A DNA stretch of 53,674 nt from Achromobacter animicus (GTDB lineage: Bacteria; Pseudomonadota; Gammaproteobacteria; Burkholderiales; Burkholderiaceae_B), in the NCBI RefSeq assembly GCF_902859585.1, contig NZ_CADIJM010000023.1, forward strand, positions 1-53,674. The letters are read 5' to 3'. Positions 26,231 through 34,877 of the stretch are shown here, piece by piece. The stretch's first letter is position 1; each line of letters begins with the position of its first letter. A model generated the notes under the pieces. The model did no database searches. It saw only the letters and a program-made list of their open reading frames with translations, and was not told the origin of the DNA. A program made the translations under genes and the position numbers.

Positions 26231-27708
26231 TGAAACTCCAGATGAGAACCTTGCTGTCTGTATCCCTGGCGGCGGCCCTGGCGGGCTGCTCGCTGGCCCC
26301 CACGTACGAGCGTCCTGACGCGCCCATCGACGCCGCGTATCCCACGGGCGCCGCCTACAACGCGGCCCAGGTGGCCGCGCCGGGCGGCATGGCCGTGGCC
26401 GACATCGGCTGGCGCGACTTCTTCGGCGATCCGCTGCTGCAACAGCTGATCGAGCAGTCGCTCGTCAACAACCGCGACCTGCGGGTGGCGGCGCTGAACG
26501 TCGAGGCCGCGCGCGCGCAGTACCGCATCCAGCGCGCCGACCTGGCGCCCAGCATCGGCGTGGCGGGGCAGGGCTCTGCCCAGCGCACGCCGGCCGACCT
26601 GTCGCCCAGCGGCCAGGCCACCACCAGCCACAGCTATCAGGTGGGCGCTGCCATGTCCGCCTGGGAACTGGACCTCTTTGGCCGCATCCGCAGCCTGAGC
26701 GATCAGGCGTTGGAATCCTACCTGGCGCTGGACGAGACGCGCACGGCGACGCAGCTCACGCTGATCGCCGAGGTGGCGAATGCTTACCTGACGCTGCTCG
26801 CGGACCAGGAGCTGCTCAGCCTGACGCGCGACACGCTCAAGAGCCAGGAAGATTCCTACAACCTGACCAAGCAGAGCTACGACCAGGGCCTGTCCACGGC
26901 GCTGGACCTGAGCCAGGCCGAAGTCTCGCTGCGCACCGCCCAACGCAACCTGTCGCAATACACGCGCCAAGCCGCGCAGGACCGCAATGCGCTCGTGCTG
27001 CTGGTCGGTCAGCCGCTGTCGCCGCAGATGGCCACGGCGCTGGACAACGCAGTCAAACTGGACGACAGCATGCTGCCGACCACGCTGCCCGCCGGCCTGC
27101 CGTCCGACCTGCTGACCCGCCGCCCGGACATCCGCGCGGCAGAGCATCAGCTCAAGGGCGCCAACGCCAACATCGGCGCGGCGCGGGCGGCATTCTTCCC
27201 GACCATCAGCCTCACGGGTTCGGCCGGCACTGCCAGCGCCAGCCTGGGCGGCTTGTTCGATGGCGGTTCGGGGGCGTGGAGCTTCGTGCCTCAGATCACC
27301 GTGCCGATCTTCGCGGGCGGCTCGCTGCTGGCGGGGCTGGACCTGGCGAAGGTGCAGAAGAACATCCAGGTGGCGCAGTACGAGAAGTCGATCCAGACGG
27401 GTTTCCGCGAAGTCGCGGATGCGCTGGCCGGCCGCGGCACGCTGGACGAGCAGATCCAGGCCCAGCGCCTGCTGGTGGACGCCAACCAGCGCGCGTATGA
27501 CGCGTCGGAGCAACGTTTCCGGCAGGGCATCGACGACTATCTGAGCGTGCTGGATTCGCAGCGCTCGCTCTATACCTCGCAGCAGGCGCTGGTCGACACG
27601 CGCCTGGCGCGTCTGACCAATCTGGTCACGCTGTACAAGGTGCTGGGCGGCGGGTGGACGGAACGCACGGCGGCGGCGCCTGCTGCGCCGGTCACGCCGG
27701 CGGGCTGA
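26230..27708 (+). CDS. axyM: RND efflux outer-membrane channel lipoprotein (OprM/AxyM-like, NodT family)
   Basis: 492 residues. The start shares one base with the pump's stop. The signal peptide ends in a lipobox (ALAGCSLAPTY), so the mature protein begins with an acylated cysteine. Two repeats of the outer-membrane efflux protein family are visible, each with long alpha-helical coiled segments (VAALNVEAARAQYRIQRADL; VAQYEKSIQTGFREVADALA), and the typical LPSDLLTRRPDIRAAEHQLK motif is present. It forms the trimeric TolC-like exit duct. It is the last gene of the operon, followed by a strong bidirectional terminator. Confidence 0.9.
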   Translation: MKLQMRTLLSVSLAAALAGCSLAPTYERPDAPIDAAYPTGAAYNAAQVAAPGGMAVADIGWRDFFGDPLLQQLIEQSLVNNRDLRVAALNVEAARAQYRIQRADLAPSIGVAGQGSAQRTPADLSPSGQATTSHSYQVGAAMSAWELDLFGRIRSLSDQALESYLALDETRTATQLTLIAEVANAYLTLLADQELLSLTRDTLKSQEDSYNLTKQSYDQGLSTALDLSQAEVSLRTAQRNLSQYTRQAAQDRNALVLLVGQPLSPQMATALDNAVKLDDSMLPTTLPAGLPSDLLTRRPDIRAAEHQLKGANANIGAARAAFFPTISLTGSAGTASASLGGLFDGGSGAWSFVPQITVPIFAGGSLLAGLDLAKVQKNIQVAQYEKSIQTGFREVADALAGRGTLDEQIQAQRLLVDANQRAYDASEQRFRQGIDDYLSVLDSQRSLYTSQQALVDTRLARLTNLVTLYKVLGGGWTERTAAAPAAPVTPAG

Positions 27709-27779
27709 CGCTACCAGGGGCGGCGCGCTTGGCGCCGCTTATGGGCTGCTTAACGGGCCATTCCTGGCGCCTGCAATGC

Positions 27780-27811
27780 AAAACGGGCCGATCTCGCGAT
27801 CGGCCCGTTTT
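27780..27811. terminator. Bidirectional rho-independent terminator
   Basis: A perfect 14-bp stem (AAAACGGGCCGATC / GATCGGCCCGTTTT) with a four-base loop TCGC. A-run and T-run flank it, so it works on both strands. It separates the efflux operon from the convergent small membrane-protein gene. Confidence 0.92.
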
Positions 27812-27834
27812 TCTTTGCGTGCAGGACGCAGACG

Positions 27835-28086
27835 TCAGGTGCGCTTCTTGGCGATCAGGCCCACCACGAACAGCACGATGATCGCGCCGACGACGGATCC
27901 GATCCAGCCAGCGGGTTCGCCGGGCTGGTACCACCCCAGCGACTGGCCCAGGAAGCCGGCAACGACGGCGCCGATGATGCCCAGAATGGTGGTCATGATG
28001 ATCCCCATGTTCTGGTCCCCGGGCATGATGGCGCGGGCGATCAGACCCACGATGAACCCGACGATGATCATGATGATGATGCTCAT
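27835..28086 (-). CDS. GlsB/YeaQ/YmgE-family small membrane protein
   Basis: 83 residues from the ATG at 28086, which has AAGGAG upstream. An in-frame start at 28173 would add a non-hydrophobic leader. It consists of three hydrophobic segments with the family pattern MSIIIMIIVGFIVGLIARAI, then PGDQNMGIIMTTILGIIGAV, then SVVGAIIVLFVVGLIAKKR. The family is often annotated as transglycosylase-associated and is linked to envelope or general stress, but its biochemical role is unknown. It lies convergent to the efflux operon. Confidence 0.85.
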   Translation of the reverse strand: MSIIIMIIVGFIVGLIARAIMPGDQNMGIIMTTILGIIGAVVAGFLGQSLGWYQPGEPAGWIGSVVGAIIVLFVVGLIAKKRT

Positions 28087-28198
28087 GCGCGTACTCCTTA
28101 CTAGGGAAAAGGGGGCGAAGTGGATTGATGATACCCACGGATACCCGCACCCCGTACGCCACCGTTGTAACAACTGGTGTGCGGACCTGCGCGCCGCG

Positions 28199-28813
28199 TC
28201 AGGAAGTCAGGTCGATGAGCTGGCGCACGTCCTTGGTCAGCGTCTCGATGCTGTCGGTGTCTGAGGCCAGCAGGCGCGCCTTGCCGTCCTTGTCGAAGAT
28301 GTACACGCCGCGGCTGTGCGTCACCTCGTACATGTCGGCGTCGTCCCCGGGCCGGGGCTTTTCGATCTGGTAGGCCACGCGATAGCGGCGCGCCAGGTCA
28401 GCCACTTGCCGTTCGTTGCCCGTCACGCCAATGGCGTTGTTGTTGAAGGCGTTGACGTAGGCCTGCAGGATGTCCGGCGTGTCGCGGTGCGGGTCCACGC
28501 TGACGAACAGGATGCGCACGTCCTTGGCCTTGTCGCCCAGGTTCTGCAGCACCGCGGTCAGCTGCGCCATGGTCGTCGGGCAGATGTCCGGGCAACTGGC
28601 GTAGCCAAAAAACAGCAGCACCGTCTTGCCCTTCAGGTCGTCGCTGCTGACCGTCTTGCCGCCCGCGCCGGGCAGCGAGAACTTCAGGTCGGGCAGGTGG
28701 CCCTTGACGTTGTAAAGCGTCCAGTCCACGTTCCTGTCGCCGCAGGCGGCAAGAAACACACACAAGCTCAACAGCAGTCCGCGAAAGAAGCGGCCGGTAA
28801 TCAGGTGTCGCAT
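28199..28813 (-). CDS. Sco1/SenC-family copper chaperone lipoprotein
   Basis: 204 residues from the ATG at 28813 (MRHLITGRFF). A longer frame to 28879 lacks a sensible signal peptide. The signal ends in a lipobox (FLAACGD). The thioredoxin-like domain carries the copper-binding motif C74-PDI-C78 (ASCPDICPTT) and the conserved histidine in THSRGVYIFD. Sco proteins deliver copper to, or reduce, the CuA site of cytochrome oxidase in the periplasm. No oxidase gene is near. Upstream of the start lies a 180-base gap with a terminator for the peptidase gene. Confidence 0.9.
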   Translation of the reverse strand: MRHLITGRFFRGLLLSLCVFLAACGDRNVDWTLYNVKGHLPDLKFSLPGAGGKTVSSDDLKGKTVLLFFGYASCPDICPTTMAQLTAVLQNLGDKAKDVRILFVSVDPHRDTPDILQAYVNAFNNNAIGVTGNERQVADLARRYRVAYQIEKPRPGDDADMYEVTHSRGVYIFDKDGKARLLASDTDSIETLTKDVRQLIDLTS

Positions 28814-28916
28814 GGGTCCAGTAGCCGGAAGGGGGTAAACCTTTCGGATTCTACCTGCAGGATCTGAGGAGAGTGGCATACGGCCGCCATGCCTTGTGCA
28901 CGCGCAAGTCCGGAGT

Positions 28917-28946
28917 AAAAAAACGGCCCGCGCGATGGCGGGCCGT
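28917..28946 (-). terminator. Rho-independent terminator of the M3 peptidase gene
   Basis: A 9-bp GC-rich stem (ACGGCCCGC / GCGGGCCGT, loop GCGATG). The seven A residues at 28917-28923 are a U-run when read on the minus strand. It lies about 50 bases after the peptidase stop. Confidence 0.85.
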
Positions 28947-28976
28947 CTTGGCAGGCGCGGCGTGCGACAGGCGTCA

Positions 28977-28989
28977 GGTGTCTGACACC
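28977..28989. repeat. Palindromic repeat copy 2 (GGTGTC-T-GACACC)
   Basis: Identical to the element at 20485. It begins five bases beyond the M3 peptidase stop, between that stop and its terminator. Confidence 0.75.
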
Positions 28990-28993
28990 GCCA

Positions 28994-31060
28994 TCAGCTC
29001 GCCGTCATCCCGCTATGGCGCAGCAGCGCATCAATGCGCGGCGCGCGGCCGCGGAATGCGGCGAACGATTCGGCCGCCGGGCGCGAGCCGCCCACGGCCA
29101 GCACTTCGCGGCGGAAGCGCGCACCCGTCTCCGGATCCAGCGTGCCCAGCGCGTTGCCGGCCTGCCTGGCGGCGGCTTCCTCAAAGGCCTCGTAGGCATC
29201 CGCCGACAGCACTTCGGCCCACTTGTAGCTGTAATAGCCCGCGCCGTAGCCGCCCGCGAACAGGTGCGAGAAGGCGTGCGGCAGGCGATGCCATTCGGGC
29301 GGGAACAGCACGGCAACTTCCTTGCGCACTTCCTGCAACAGCGCCAGCACCTCGGAAATTGACGCGCCCTTGCTGCGGTCGTGCATCAGCATGTCGAACA
29401 GCGCGAATTCAATCTGGCGCACGGTCTGCATGCCGCTCTGGTAATTGCGGGCGGCGACCAGGCGGTCGTAGAGCGCGCGCGGCAGCGGCTCGCCGGTGTC
29501 CACGTGCGCCGACAGCTTCTGCACCACGGCCCATTCCCAGCAGAAGTTCTCCATGAATTGCGAGGGCAGTTCAATGGCGTCCCATTCCACGCTGGCAAAC
29601 GCCGCGGCGCCGGGCTCGTCGACTTCGGACAGCAGCGCGTGCAGCGCGTGGCCGGTTTCGTGGAAGAGGGTGATGACGTCGTCGTGCGTCAGCACGGCCG
29701 GACGGTCGCCGTTGGGACGCGAGAAATTGCAGGTCAGGTACGCGATCGGCGTCTGCACCTTGCCGGCCACGACGCGGCGCGTGCGCTCGCTGTCGACCCA
29801 GGCGCCGTTCTGCTTGCCGGCGCGCGCGTACAGGTCCAGATAAAGGTGGCCGATCAGCGCGCCTTCGGGGCTTTCGACCCGCACGCCGCGCACGTCGCCG
29901 TGCCAGGACGACACGGGCGTTTCGGTCAGGCGTACGCCAAACAACGTCTGGATGACGTCAAACAGGCCCGCCAGCACGCGCGGTTCGGTGAAGTATTGCT
30001 TCACCTCGTCTTCGGAATACGCGTAGCGCGATTCACGCAGGCGTTCCGAGGCGTAGGCCACGTCCCAAGGCTGCAGGCTGTCCAGCCCCAGCTCGCCGGT
30101 GGCGTAGGCGGTAAGTTCCGCCAGATCCCGCTGCGCGTACGGTTTGGCGCGGGCGGCCAGATCGCGCAGGAACACGGTGACTTCCTTGGCGTCGCGGGCC
30201 ATGCGCGTCTGCAGGCGCAGCGCGGCGAAGGTGCCCAGACCCAGCAGGCCCGATTCCTCGGCGCGCAGCGCCAGCAGTTCTTCGATCAGCGGCGAGTTGT
30301 CGAACTTGGCATCGCCCTGTTCGGACGCGACCGTGCCGTAGCCACGGTACAGCGCCTCGCGCAGCGAGCGGTCCTTCGCGTACTGCATGACGGGCAGGTA
30401 GCAGGGCATCTTCAGCGTGAGCTTCCAGCCGGCCTTGCCGTCTTCCTCGGCCGCGGCGCGGGCGGCGGCAATCACGTCCGCCGGAACGCCGGCCAGGCGG
30501 CTTTCGTCTTCAACGATCAGCGACCACGCATCGATGGAATCCAGCACGTTTTCAGAAAACTTCTGCGACGCCTGGGCCTCGCGGTCGGAAATCGCGGCAT
30601 AGCGTTCGCGGTCGGCGCCTTGCAGTTCGACGCCGCTCAGGCGGAAATCGCGCAAGGCCATTTCGACGATGCGGCGGCGCACCGGCGGCCAGGACGCGAA
30701 GTCGGGTGCGGCAGCCAGCCGCTGGTATTGCTTGTACAGGCCTTCGTGCAGGCCGACCCAGGTCGAAAACTCGGTGACCAGCGGCAGGGCGGCGTTATAG
30801 GCCTCGCGCAGCTCGGGCGTGTTGACCACGGCATTCAGGTGGCCAGCCACCGACCAGGCGCGCCACAGGCGCTCGGACGCGGTGTCCAGGGGCTCGGCCA
30901 CGGCTTCCCAGGTGGGCGCGAGCGCGGGGTCGGCGGCGTGGTCGACGGCCTTGCGGGCAATGCCCAGCAGTTCCTCGACGGCGGGAACGATATGCGCGGG
31001 TTTGACGGCCGCGTAATCGACCAGTTCGGACACGGGAGCGAGCAGGGGGTTCTGGGTCAT
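28994..31060 (-). CDS. prlC: Oligopeptidase A, M3 family metallopeptidase
   Basis: 688 residues, typical of PrlC/OpdA. The zinc motif HETGH is at residues 467-471 (LFHETGHALHALLSE), with the downstream glutamate in the FASVEWDAIELPSQFMENF segment as third ligand region. It begins MTQNPLLAPVSELVDYAAVKP, as in other OpdA proteins. It is a cytoplasmic zinc peptidase that degrades short peptides, including cleaved signal peptides. It is monocistronic with its own terminator. Confidence 0.92.
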   Translation of the reverse strand: MTQNPLLAPVSELVDYAAVKPAHIVPAVEELLGIARKAVDHAADPALAPTWEAVAEPLDTASERLWRAWSVAGHLNAVVNTPELREAYNAALPLVTEFSTWVGLHEGLYKQYQRLAAAPDFASWPPVRRRIVEMALRDFRLSGVELQGADRERYAAISDREAQASQKFSENVLDSIDAWSLIVEDESRLAGVPADVIAAARAAAEEDGKAGWKLTLKMPCYLPVMQYAKDRSLREALYRGYGTVASEQGDAKFDNSPLIEELLALRAEESGLLGLGTFAALRLQTRMARDAKEVTVFLRDLAARAKPYAQRDLAELTAYATGELGLDSLQPWDVAYASERLRESRYAYSEDEVKQYFTEPRVLAGLFDVIQTLFGVRLTETPVSSWHGDVRGVRVESPEGALIGHLYLDLYARAGKQNGAWVDSERTRRVVAGKVQTPIAYLTCNFSRPNGDRPAVLTHDDVITLFHETGHALHALLSEVDEPGAAAFASVEWDAIELPSQFMENFCWEWAVVQKLSAHVDTGEPLPRALYDRLVAARNYQSGMQTVRQIEFALFDMLMHDRSKGASISEVLALLQEVRKEVAVLFPPEWHRLPHAFSHLFAGGYGAGYYSYKWAEVLSADAYEAFEEAAARQAGNALGTLDPETGARFRREVLAVGGSRPAAESFAAFRGRAPRIDALLRHSGMTAS

Positions 31061-31223
31061 GGTGTTACCGGCTTATGAGTGGCGGGCGGCGCGTCAGGCG
31101 CGCCGGCGAAGGCGATAAGGATCAGGTGAGGGCGATCGGTCTGAACGCAAGGCCTGACCAAGGGGATGGCGCCATGCCCGGCGGCGCCGAGGTCCGGATG
31201 GTGTTCGTCACCAATTCGCGGCA

Positions 31224-31236
31224 GGTGTCTGACACC
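31224..31236. repeat. Palindromic repeat copy 3 (GGTGTC-T-GACACC)
   Basis: Identical 13-mer in the 239-base gap between folD and the peptidase gene. It faces copy 4 as an inverted pair 38 bases apart. Confidence 0.75.
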
Positions 31237-31274
31237 CTTGAGACGCCCGTTCAATCTGAAGCGCATCTCACACG

Positions 31275-31287
31275 GGTGTCAGACACC
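31275..31287. repeat. Palindromic repeat copy 4, reverse orientation (GGTGTC-A-GACACC)
   Basis: Reverse complement of the other copies at its central base, 12 bases beyond the folD stop. Together with copy 3 it could form one long stem or two small cruciforms. Confidence 0.75.
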
Positions 31288-31299
31288 GAGGTCTACGCT

Positions 31300-32151
31300 T
31301 TACCCGGCAGCGCGTTCGGCCGCTTCGACCGTATTGACCAGCAGCATGGCGATGGTCATCGGACCCACGCCGCCCGGCACGGGCGTGATCGCGCCGGCCA
31401 CTTCCTTGGCGGATGCAAAATCCACGTCGCCGCACAGCTTGCCGTCCGCGCCGCGGTTGATGCCCACGTCGATGACAACGGCGCCGGGCTTGATCATCGA
31501 GCCGTCGATCATGCCGGGCTTGCCGGTGGCGACGACCAGCACGTCGGCGCGGCGGGTCTGGGCCGCCAGGTCGCGCGTCTTGGAGTTGCAGATCGTGATG
31601 GTGGCGCCGGCCTGCAGCAGCAGCATGGCCATGGGCTTGCCCACGATGTTGCTGGCGCCGACGATGACGGCCTCAGCGCCGCGCAGCGTCACGCCTTCCG
31701 ATTCCAGCATCTTCATCACGCCGTACGGCGTGCAGGGACGGAACAGCGGTTGCCCGGTCATGAGCAGGCCCGCGTTGCTGATATGGAAGCCGTCAACGTC
31801 CTTCTCGGCCGCGATGGCCTCGATGACCTTGTGGGCATCCATGTGCTTGGGCAGGGGCAACTGCACCAGAATGCCGTGGATGCTGGGGTCCTGGTTCAGC
31901 ACGTCGATGCGGGCCAGCAGTTCGGCCTCGGTCATCTCGGCCGGGTATTGCTCTTTCACGGAATGCAGTCCGGCCTTTTCGCAGGCCGCGACCTTGTTGC
32001 GCACATACACCTGCGAGGCGGGGTCCGCGCCGACCAGCACGACGGCCAGGCCGGGGCGGGTGCCTTTTTCGGCCAGGGCCGAAACACGCTGGGCGACTTC
32101 TTCGCGAATGCGCTGCGAAAGGGCCGCGCCGTCAATAATCCTTGCGGTCAT
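31300..32151 (-). CDS. folD: Bifunctional methylenetetrahydrofolate dehydrogenase/cyclohydrolase
   Basis: 283 residues, normal FolD length. It interconverts 5,10-methylene-, methenyl- and 10-formyl-tetrahydrofolate with NADP in the cytoplasm. Visible family motifs are [14 protein letters not shown] with the catalytic lysine, [10 protein letters not shown], the NADP-site segment [18 protein letters not shown] and [12 protein letters not shown] at the C-terminus. Its ATG overlaps the stop of the response-regulator gene by four bases, so it is translated as part of a kinase-regulator-folD operon, an unusual setting for this housekeeping gene. Confidence 0.95.
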   Translation of the reverse strand: MTARIIDGAALSQRIREEVAQRVSALAEKGTRPGLAVVLVGADPASQVYVRNKVAACEKAGLHSVKEQYPAEMTEAELLARIDVLNQDPSIHGILVQLPLPKHMDAHKVIEAIAAEKDVDGFHISNAGLLMTGQPLFRPCTPYGVMKMLESEGVTLRGAEAVIVGASNIVGKPMAMLLLQAGATITICNSKTRDLAAQTRRADVLVVATGKPGMIDGSMIKPGAVVIDVGINRGADGKLCGDVDFASAKEVAGAITPVPGGVGPMTIAMLLVNTVEAAERAAG

Positions 32152-32774
32152 GCGTGTGCCTCGGGTTTGGCCAGGGCCACTTTCATCAAATCTGCAACGG
32201 TGGTCACTTCAAGTTTTTCCATAATGTTGGCGCGGTGCGCCTCGACGGTCTTGATGCTGATGCCCAGGTCGTCGGCGATCTGCTTGTTCAAGCGGCCGGC
32301 GACGATGCGCTCCAGCACCTGTTGCTCGCGCGCGGTCAGGCGGGCCAGCATGGCTTCGTGGTCCTTCTGGGCCTGGTGCTTGCTCACGCGCTGCGTGGCC
32401 TGCTCCAGCATGCGCGCCACGATTTCGCGCAGGTCGGATTCGTTGAACGGCTTTTCCAGGAAGTCGACGGCGCCTTTCTTCATGGTGGACACCGCCATCG
32501 GCACGTCGCCGTGGCCCGTGATGAACACGATGGGCAGTGGCGCGTTGCGGATGATGAGCTGCTCCTGCAGCTCCAGGCCGCTCATGCCGGGCATGCGCAC
32601 GTCGGCGATCAGCACGCCGATCTGGCTGGCGTCGTAGTCTTCCAGGAAGGACTCGCCGCTGGCGTAGGCGCGAACGCGGTATCCATTGGCTTCCAGCAGC
32701 CAGCGCAGCGAATCGCGGACCGCTTCGTCGTCATCGACAATGAATACCGTGCTCGACAGGTGGGGCGTGTTCAT
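32148..32774 (-). CDS. FixJ/TtrR-type response regulator
   Basis: 208 residues. The receiver domain (residues ~8-125) has the acidic DDDE pocket, phospho-acceptor D58 ([13 protein letters not shown]), the [16 protein letters not shown] segment and the EKPF lysine. A LuxR-type helix-turn-helix follows ([20 protein letters not shown], then [14 protein letters not shown]). It is coupled to the histidine kinase gene upstream by a four-base overlap, so the two form a cognate pair. Targets are unknown. The adjacent divergent pyruvate dehydrogenase operon is a candidate by proximity only. Confidence 0.92.
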   Translation of the reverse strand: MNTPHLSSTVFIVDDDEAVRDSLRWLLEANGYRVRAYASGESFLEDYDASQIGVLIADVRMPGMSGLELQEQLIIRNAPLPIVFITGHGDVPMAVSTMKKGAVDFLEKPFNESDLREIVARMLEQATQRVSKHQAQKDHEAMLARLTAREQQVLERIVAGRLNKQIADDLGISIKTVEAHRANIMEKLEVTTVADLMKVALAKPEAHA

Positions 32775-34525
32775 GCGTGCAACTCCTCGGACTGATCGTT
32801 CTGGGCCTGCGTCTGGGTCGCAGCGCAGGGCAGGGTGAAGCGGAAGATAGTACCGCCGGCGGGATTGGGGTCAGCCCACAGGCGGCCGTGATGCGATTCG
32901 ATAATGGTACGGCAGATGTTCAGCCCCATGCCCAGGCCCTGCGACTTGGTGCTGAAGAACGGTTCGAACAGGCGCTCGGGTTCGGCAAGGCCGTGGCCGC
33001 GGTCCACGACGGCCACCTCGATATGCTGCTCGTGAAGAATTACGGCAACCTTAAGCTCGTCGGACTCGCTCTTTTCCATGGCTTCCAGCCCGTTCTTGAG
33101 CAGGTTCAGCAACACCTGTTCGATCAGGATGGGGTCGGCCAGGACGTCGGGCGCGTTGGACGGCACGAAGCTGTCGATGCGGATGCGGCGCTTGCGGGCG
33201 TCGATTTCGGCAAAGCCGATGGCGTTGTCGACGATGCGGCCGATGGCGACGCGCTGGCGGCGCGGCTCGCTGCGTTTCACGAATTCGCGGATGCGGCTGA
33301 TGATCTTGCCGGCGCGCTCGGCCTGGGACGCCGCCTTTTCCAGCGCGGGCAGCAGCATGTTGGGACTGGTGTGGCCGGCCTTGACCAGCGCCACCGCGCC
33401 CATGCTGTAGTTGGCGATGGCCGTCAGCGGCTGGTTCAGTTCGTGCGCCAGCGACGAGGCCATTTCGCCCATCGTGGTCAGACGGCTGGTGAGCTGGATC
33501 TTTTCCTGCTGCACGCGCGACGCTTCCTCGTGACCGCGGCGCTCGGTGATGTCGCGCGCCACCTGCATGCGCACGCGGCGGCCGTCCGTCCAGGCCAGCA
33601 TGCGGTGGTGCACTTCAAACCAGCGCTGCACCGACGGCGCAAAGACCTCGACCGATTCGTCGGTGAAGCGGCCGCGGCGGCCGGCCAGCAGTTCGTCGTG
33701 GCCACCCGTCTGCGCGCCGAACACGCGGCGGTACGTGCGGTTGGCGAACAGCAGTTCCAGCCCGTCGTGGGTGTCGGCCGTGACCGAGATGGCGTCGTCC
33801 AGGCCTTCCAGCACGGTCATGAAGCGCTCGTGCGCGGCGGTCAGGGCCTCGCGGATGCGCTTGGGCTCGGTGATGTCTGTCATGGACGTCATCCAGCCGA
33901 TCTGGTTGCCATTAGGGTCCAGCAACGGGGACACATACATGCGCGCCGTGAAGCGCGAACCGTCGCGCCGCTGCGCCTCGACTTCCAGGCCGCTGCTGGG
34001 GGTCTTGCCCGACATCAGCACGTCCAGCGTGTGCTGGTGCTGTTCGTGGCGGCCAGGCACCCAATAAGGGAAGGGCGGGCTGCGGCCGATCAGGTCGGCC
34101 TCGTTCCAGCCGATCATCCGGCAGAAGGCGGGGTTCACGTAGGCGATGCGGCCTTCCATGTCGAGCACGCGCATGCCCGTGGACATGGAGTTTTCCATGG
34201 CGCGCCGAAAACCCGTTTCGGCAATGAGCGCGGCCTCGGCGGTGGACCGGAAGCGGGTGTAGCGCCACAGCATGAGCAGGCTGATGACAATAACGCAGGA
34301 CAGCGCCAGCACGACCCAGATCAGGCGTTGCTGACGCAGCTCCTGGTCTATCGTGACAAACATGACGCTGTCGTCATGGATGCGCTGCAGCCAGAAGAAC
34401 ACCGCCATCACACAGATATAGAGGATCAGCACCATGGCGGGCGTGACCCAGTACACCCCGCGCCGCCGGGTGCGGGCGTGGTCGTGGAAAGGCGTGGGTA
34501 TGTTGGACTTGGGCGCGCTGGACAT
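32771..34525 (-). CDS. PAS-domain sensor histidine kinase, membrane bound
   Basis: 584 residues from the ATG at 34525 (MSSAPKSN). Two N-terminal membrane helices (~26-48 and ~68-88) enclose a short outside loop. Two PAS domains follow (~105-230, ending MTDITEPKRIREAL; ~232-345, ending ARDITERRGHEEA). A HisKA domain with the phospho-histidine in SSLAHELNQPLTAIANY and an HATPase domain with GLGMGLNICRTIIESHHG complete it. The HELNQPL box is typical of FixL/DctB-type kinases that pair with FixJ or NtrC regulators. The signal is not predictable. It is the first gene of the kinase-regulator-folD operon. Confidence 0.9.
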   Translation of the reverse strand: MSSAPKSNIPTPFHDHARTRRRGVYWVTPAMVLILYICVMAVFFWLQRIHDDSVMFVTIDQELRQQRLIWVVLALSCVIVISLLMLWRYTRFRSTAEAALIAETGFRRAMENSMSTGMRVLDMEGRIAYVNPAFCRMIGWNEADLIGRSPPFPYWVPGRHEQHQHTLDVLMSGKTPSSGLEVEAQRRDGSRFTARMYVSPLLDPNGNQIGWMTSMTDITEPKRIREALTAAHERFMTVLEGLDDAISVTADTHDGLELLFANRTYRRVFGAQTGGHDELLAGRRGRFTDESVEVFAPSVQRWFEVHHRMLAWTDGRRVRMQVARDITERRGHEEASRVQQEKIQLTSRLTTMGEMASSLAHELNQPLTAIANYSMGAVALVKAGHTSPNMLLPALEKAASQAERAGKIISRIREFVKRSEPRRQRVAIGRIVDNAIGFAEIDARKRRIRIDSFVPSNAPDVLADPILIEQVLLNLLKNGLEAMEKSESDELKVAVILHEQHIEVAVVDRGHGLAEPERLFEPFFSTKSQGLGMGLNICRTIIESHHGRLWADPNPAGGTIFRFTLPCAATQTQAQNDQSEELHA

Positions 34526-34691
34526 GGAATTCGGGGCCGGTAGACCGCGCATTTTAGTGCGTGTTGGGAGGGAATTGCCGGGAATCAAGTCCACCATTCG
34601 GCCTAGACCGTAAAAAGTATGGCGTTCAGCGATTCAGCTTCCGTTCAACTTTCCACATTATGAAATGCCGTACCGCAACATGAAATTTTCC

Positions 34692-34721
34692 TTGCGACCG
34701 GTTAATCTTCTTTCTTAGAAT
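34692..34721 (+). promoter_or_regulatory. Candidate sigma-70 promoter of aceE-aceF-lpdA
   Basis: TTGCGA (34692-34697), 18-base spacer, TAGAAT (34716-34721). It would give a leader of about 150 bases that includes the strong hairpin at 34777-34817. Confidence 0.5.
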
Positions 34722-34776
34722 GCCGCCTGACAGGAAACCCGCCCCTGGCAGGTCCTTTGAACACCCCGACCCCATG

Positions 34777-34817
34777 CATTGCATGGTAGCCCGGATGATC
34801 CCGGCTACCATGCAATG
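34777..34817 (+). promoter_or_regulatory. 15-bp perfect inverted repeat in the aceE leader
   Basis: CATTGCATGGTAGCC (34777-34791) and GGCTACCATGCAATG (34803-34817) pair without mismatch around an 11-base centre. No T-run follows, so it is not a simple terminator. It may be a DNA operator or an mRNA structure controlling the operon. A 17-codon frame starting with ATG at 34783 lies inside it but has no ribosome-binding site. Confidence 0.6.
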
Positions 34818-34877
34818 TCCGCGAGTAGATCAATAAGCGGGTGTGTGGTCACGACGAACCCCAACAGGAGACACACG

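Larger units (their letters stand above)
34526..34877. promoter_or_regulatory. Divergent control region between the kinase operon and aceE
   Basis: 352 bases without a gene. It is AT-richer around 34620-34720. It contains the aceE promoter candidate (34692-34721) and the 15-bp hairpin (34777-34817), both listed separately. AACAGGAG just before the aceE ATG is the ribosome-binding site. No promoter for the kinase was identified with confidence. Confidence 0.6.

Noticed and set aside
34783-34836. A 17-codon possible leader peptide in the aceE hairpin
   Set aside because: No ribosome-binding site and no regulatory codon run; noted only with the hairpin.
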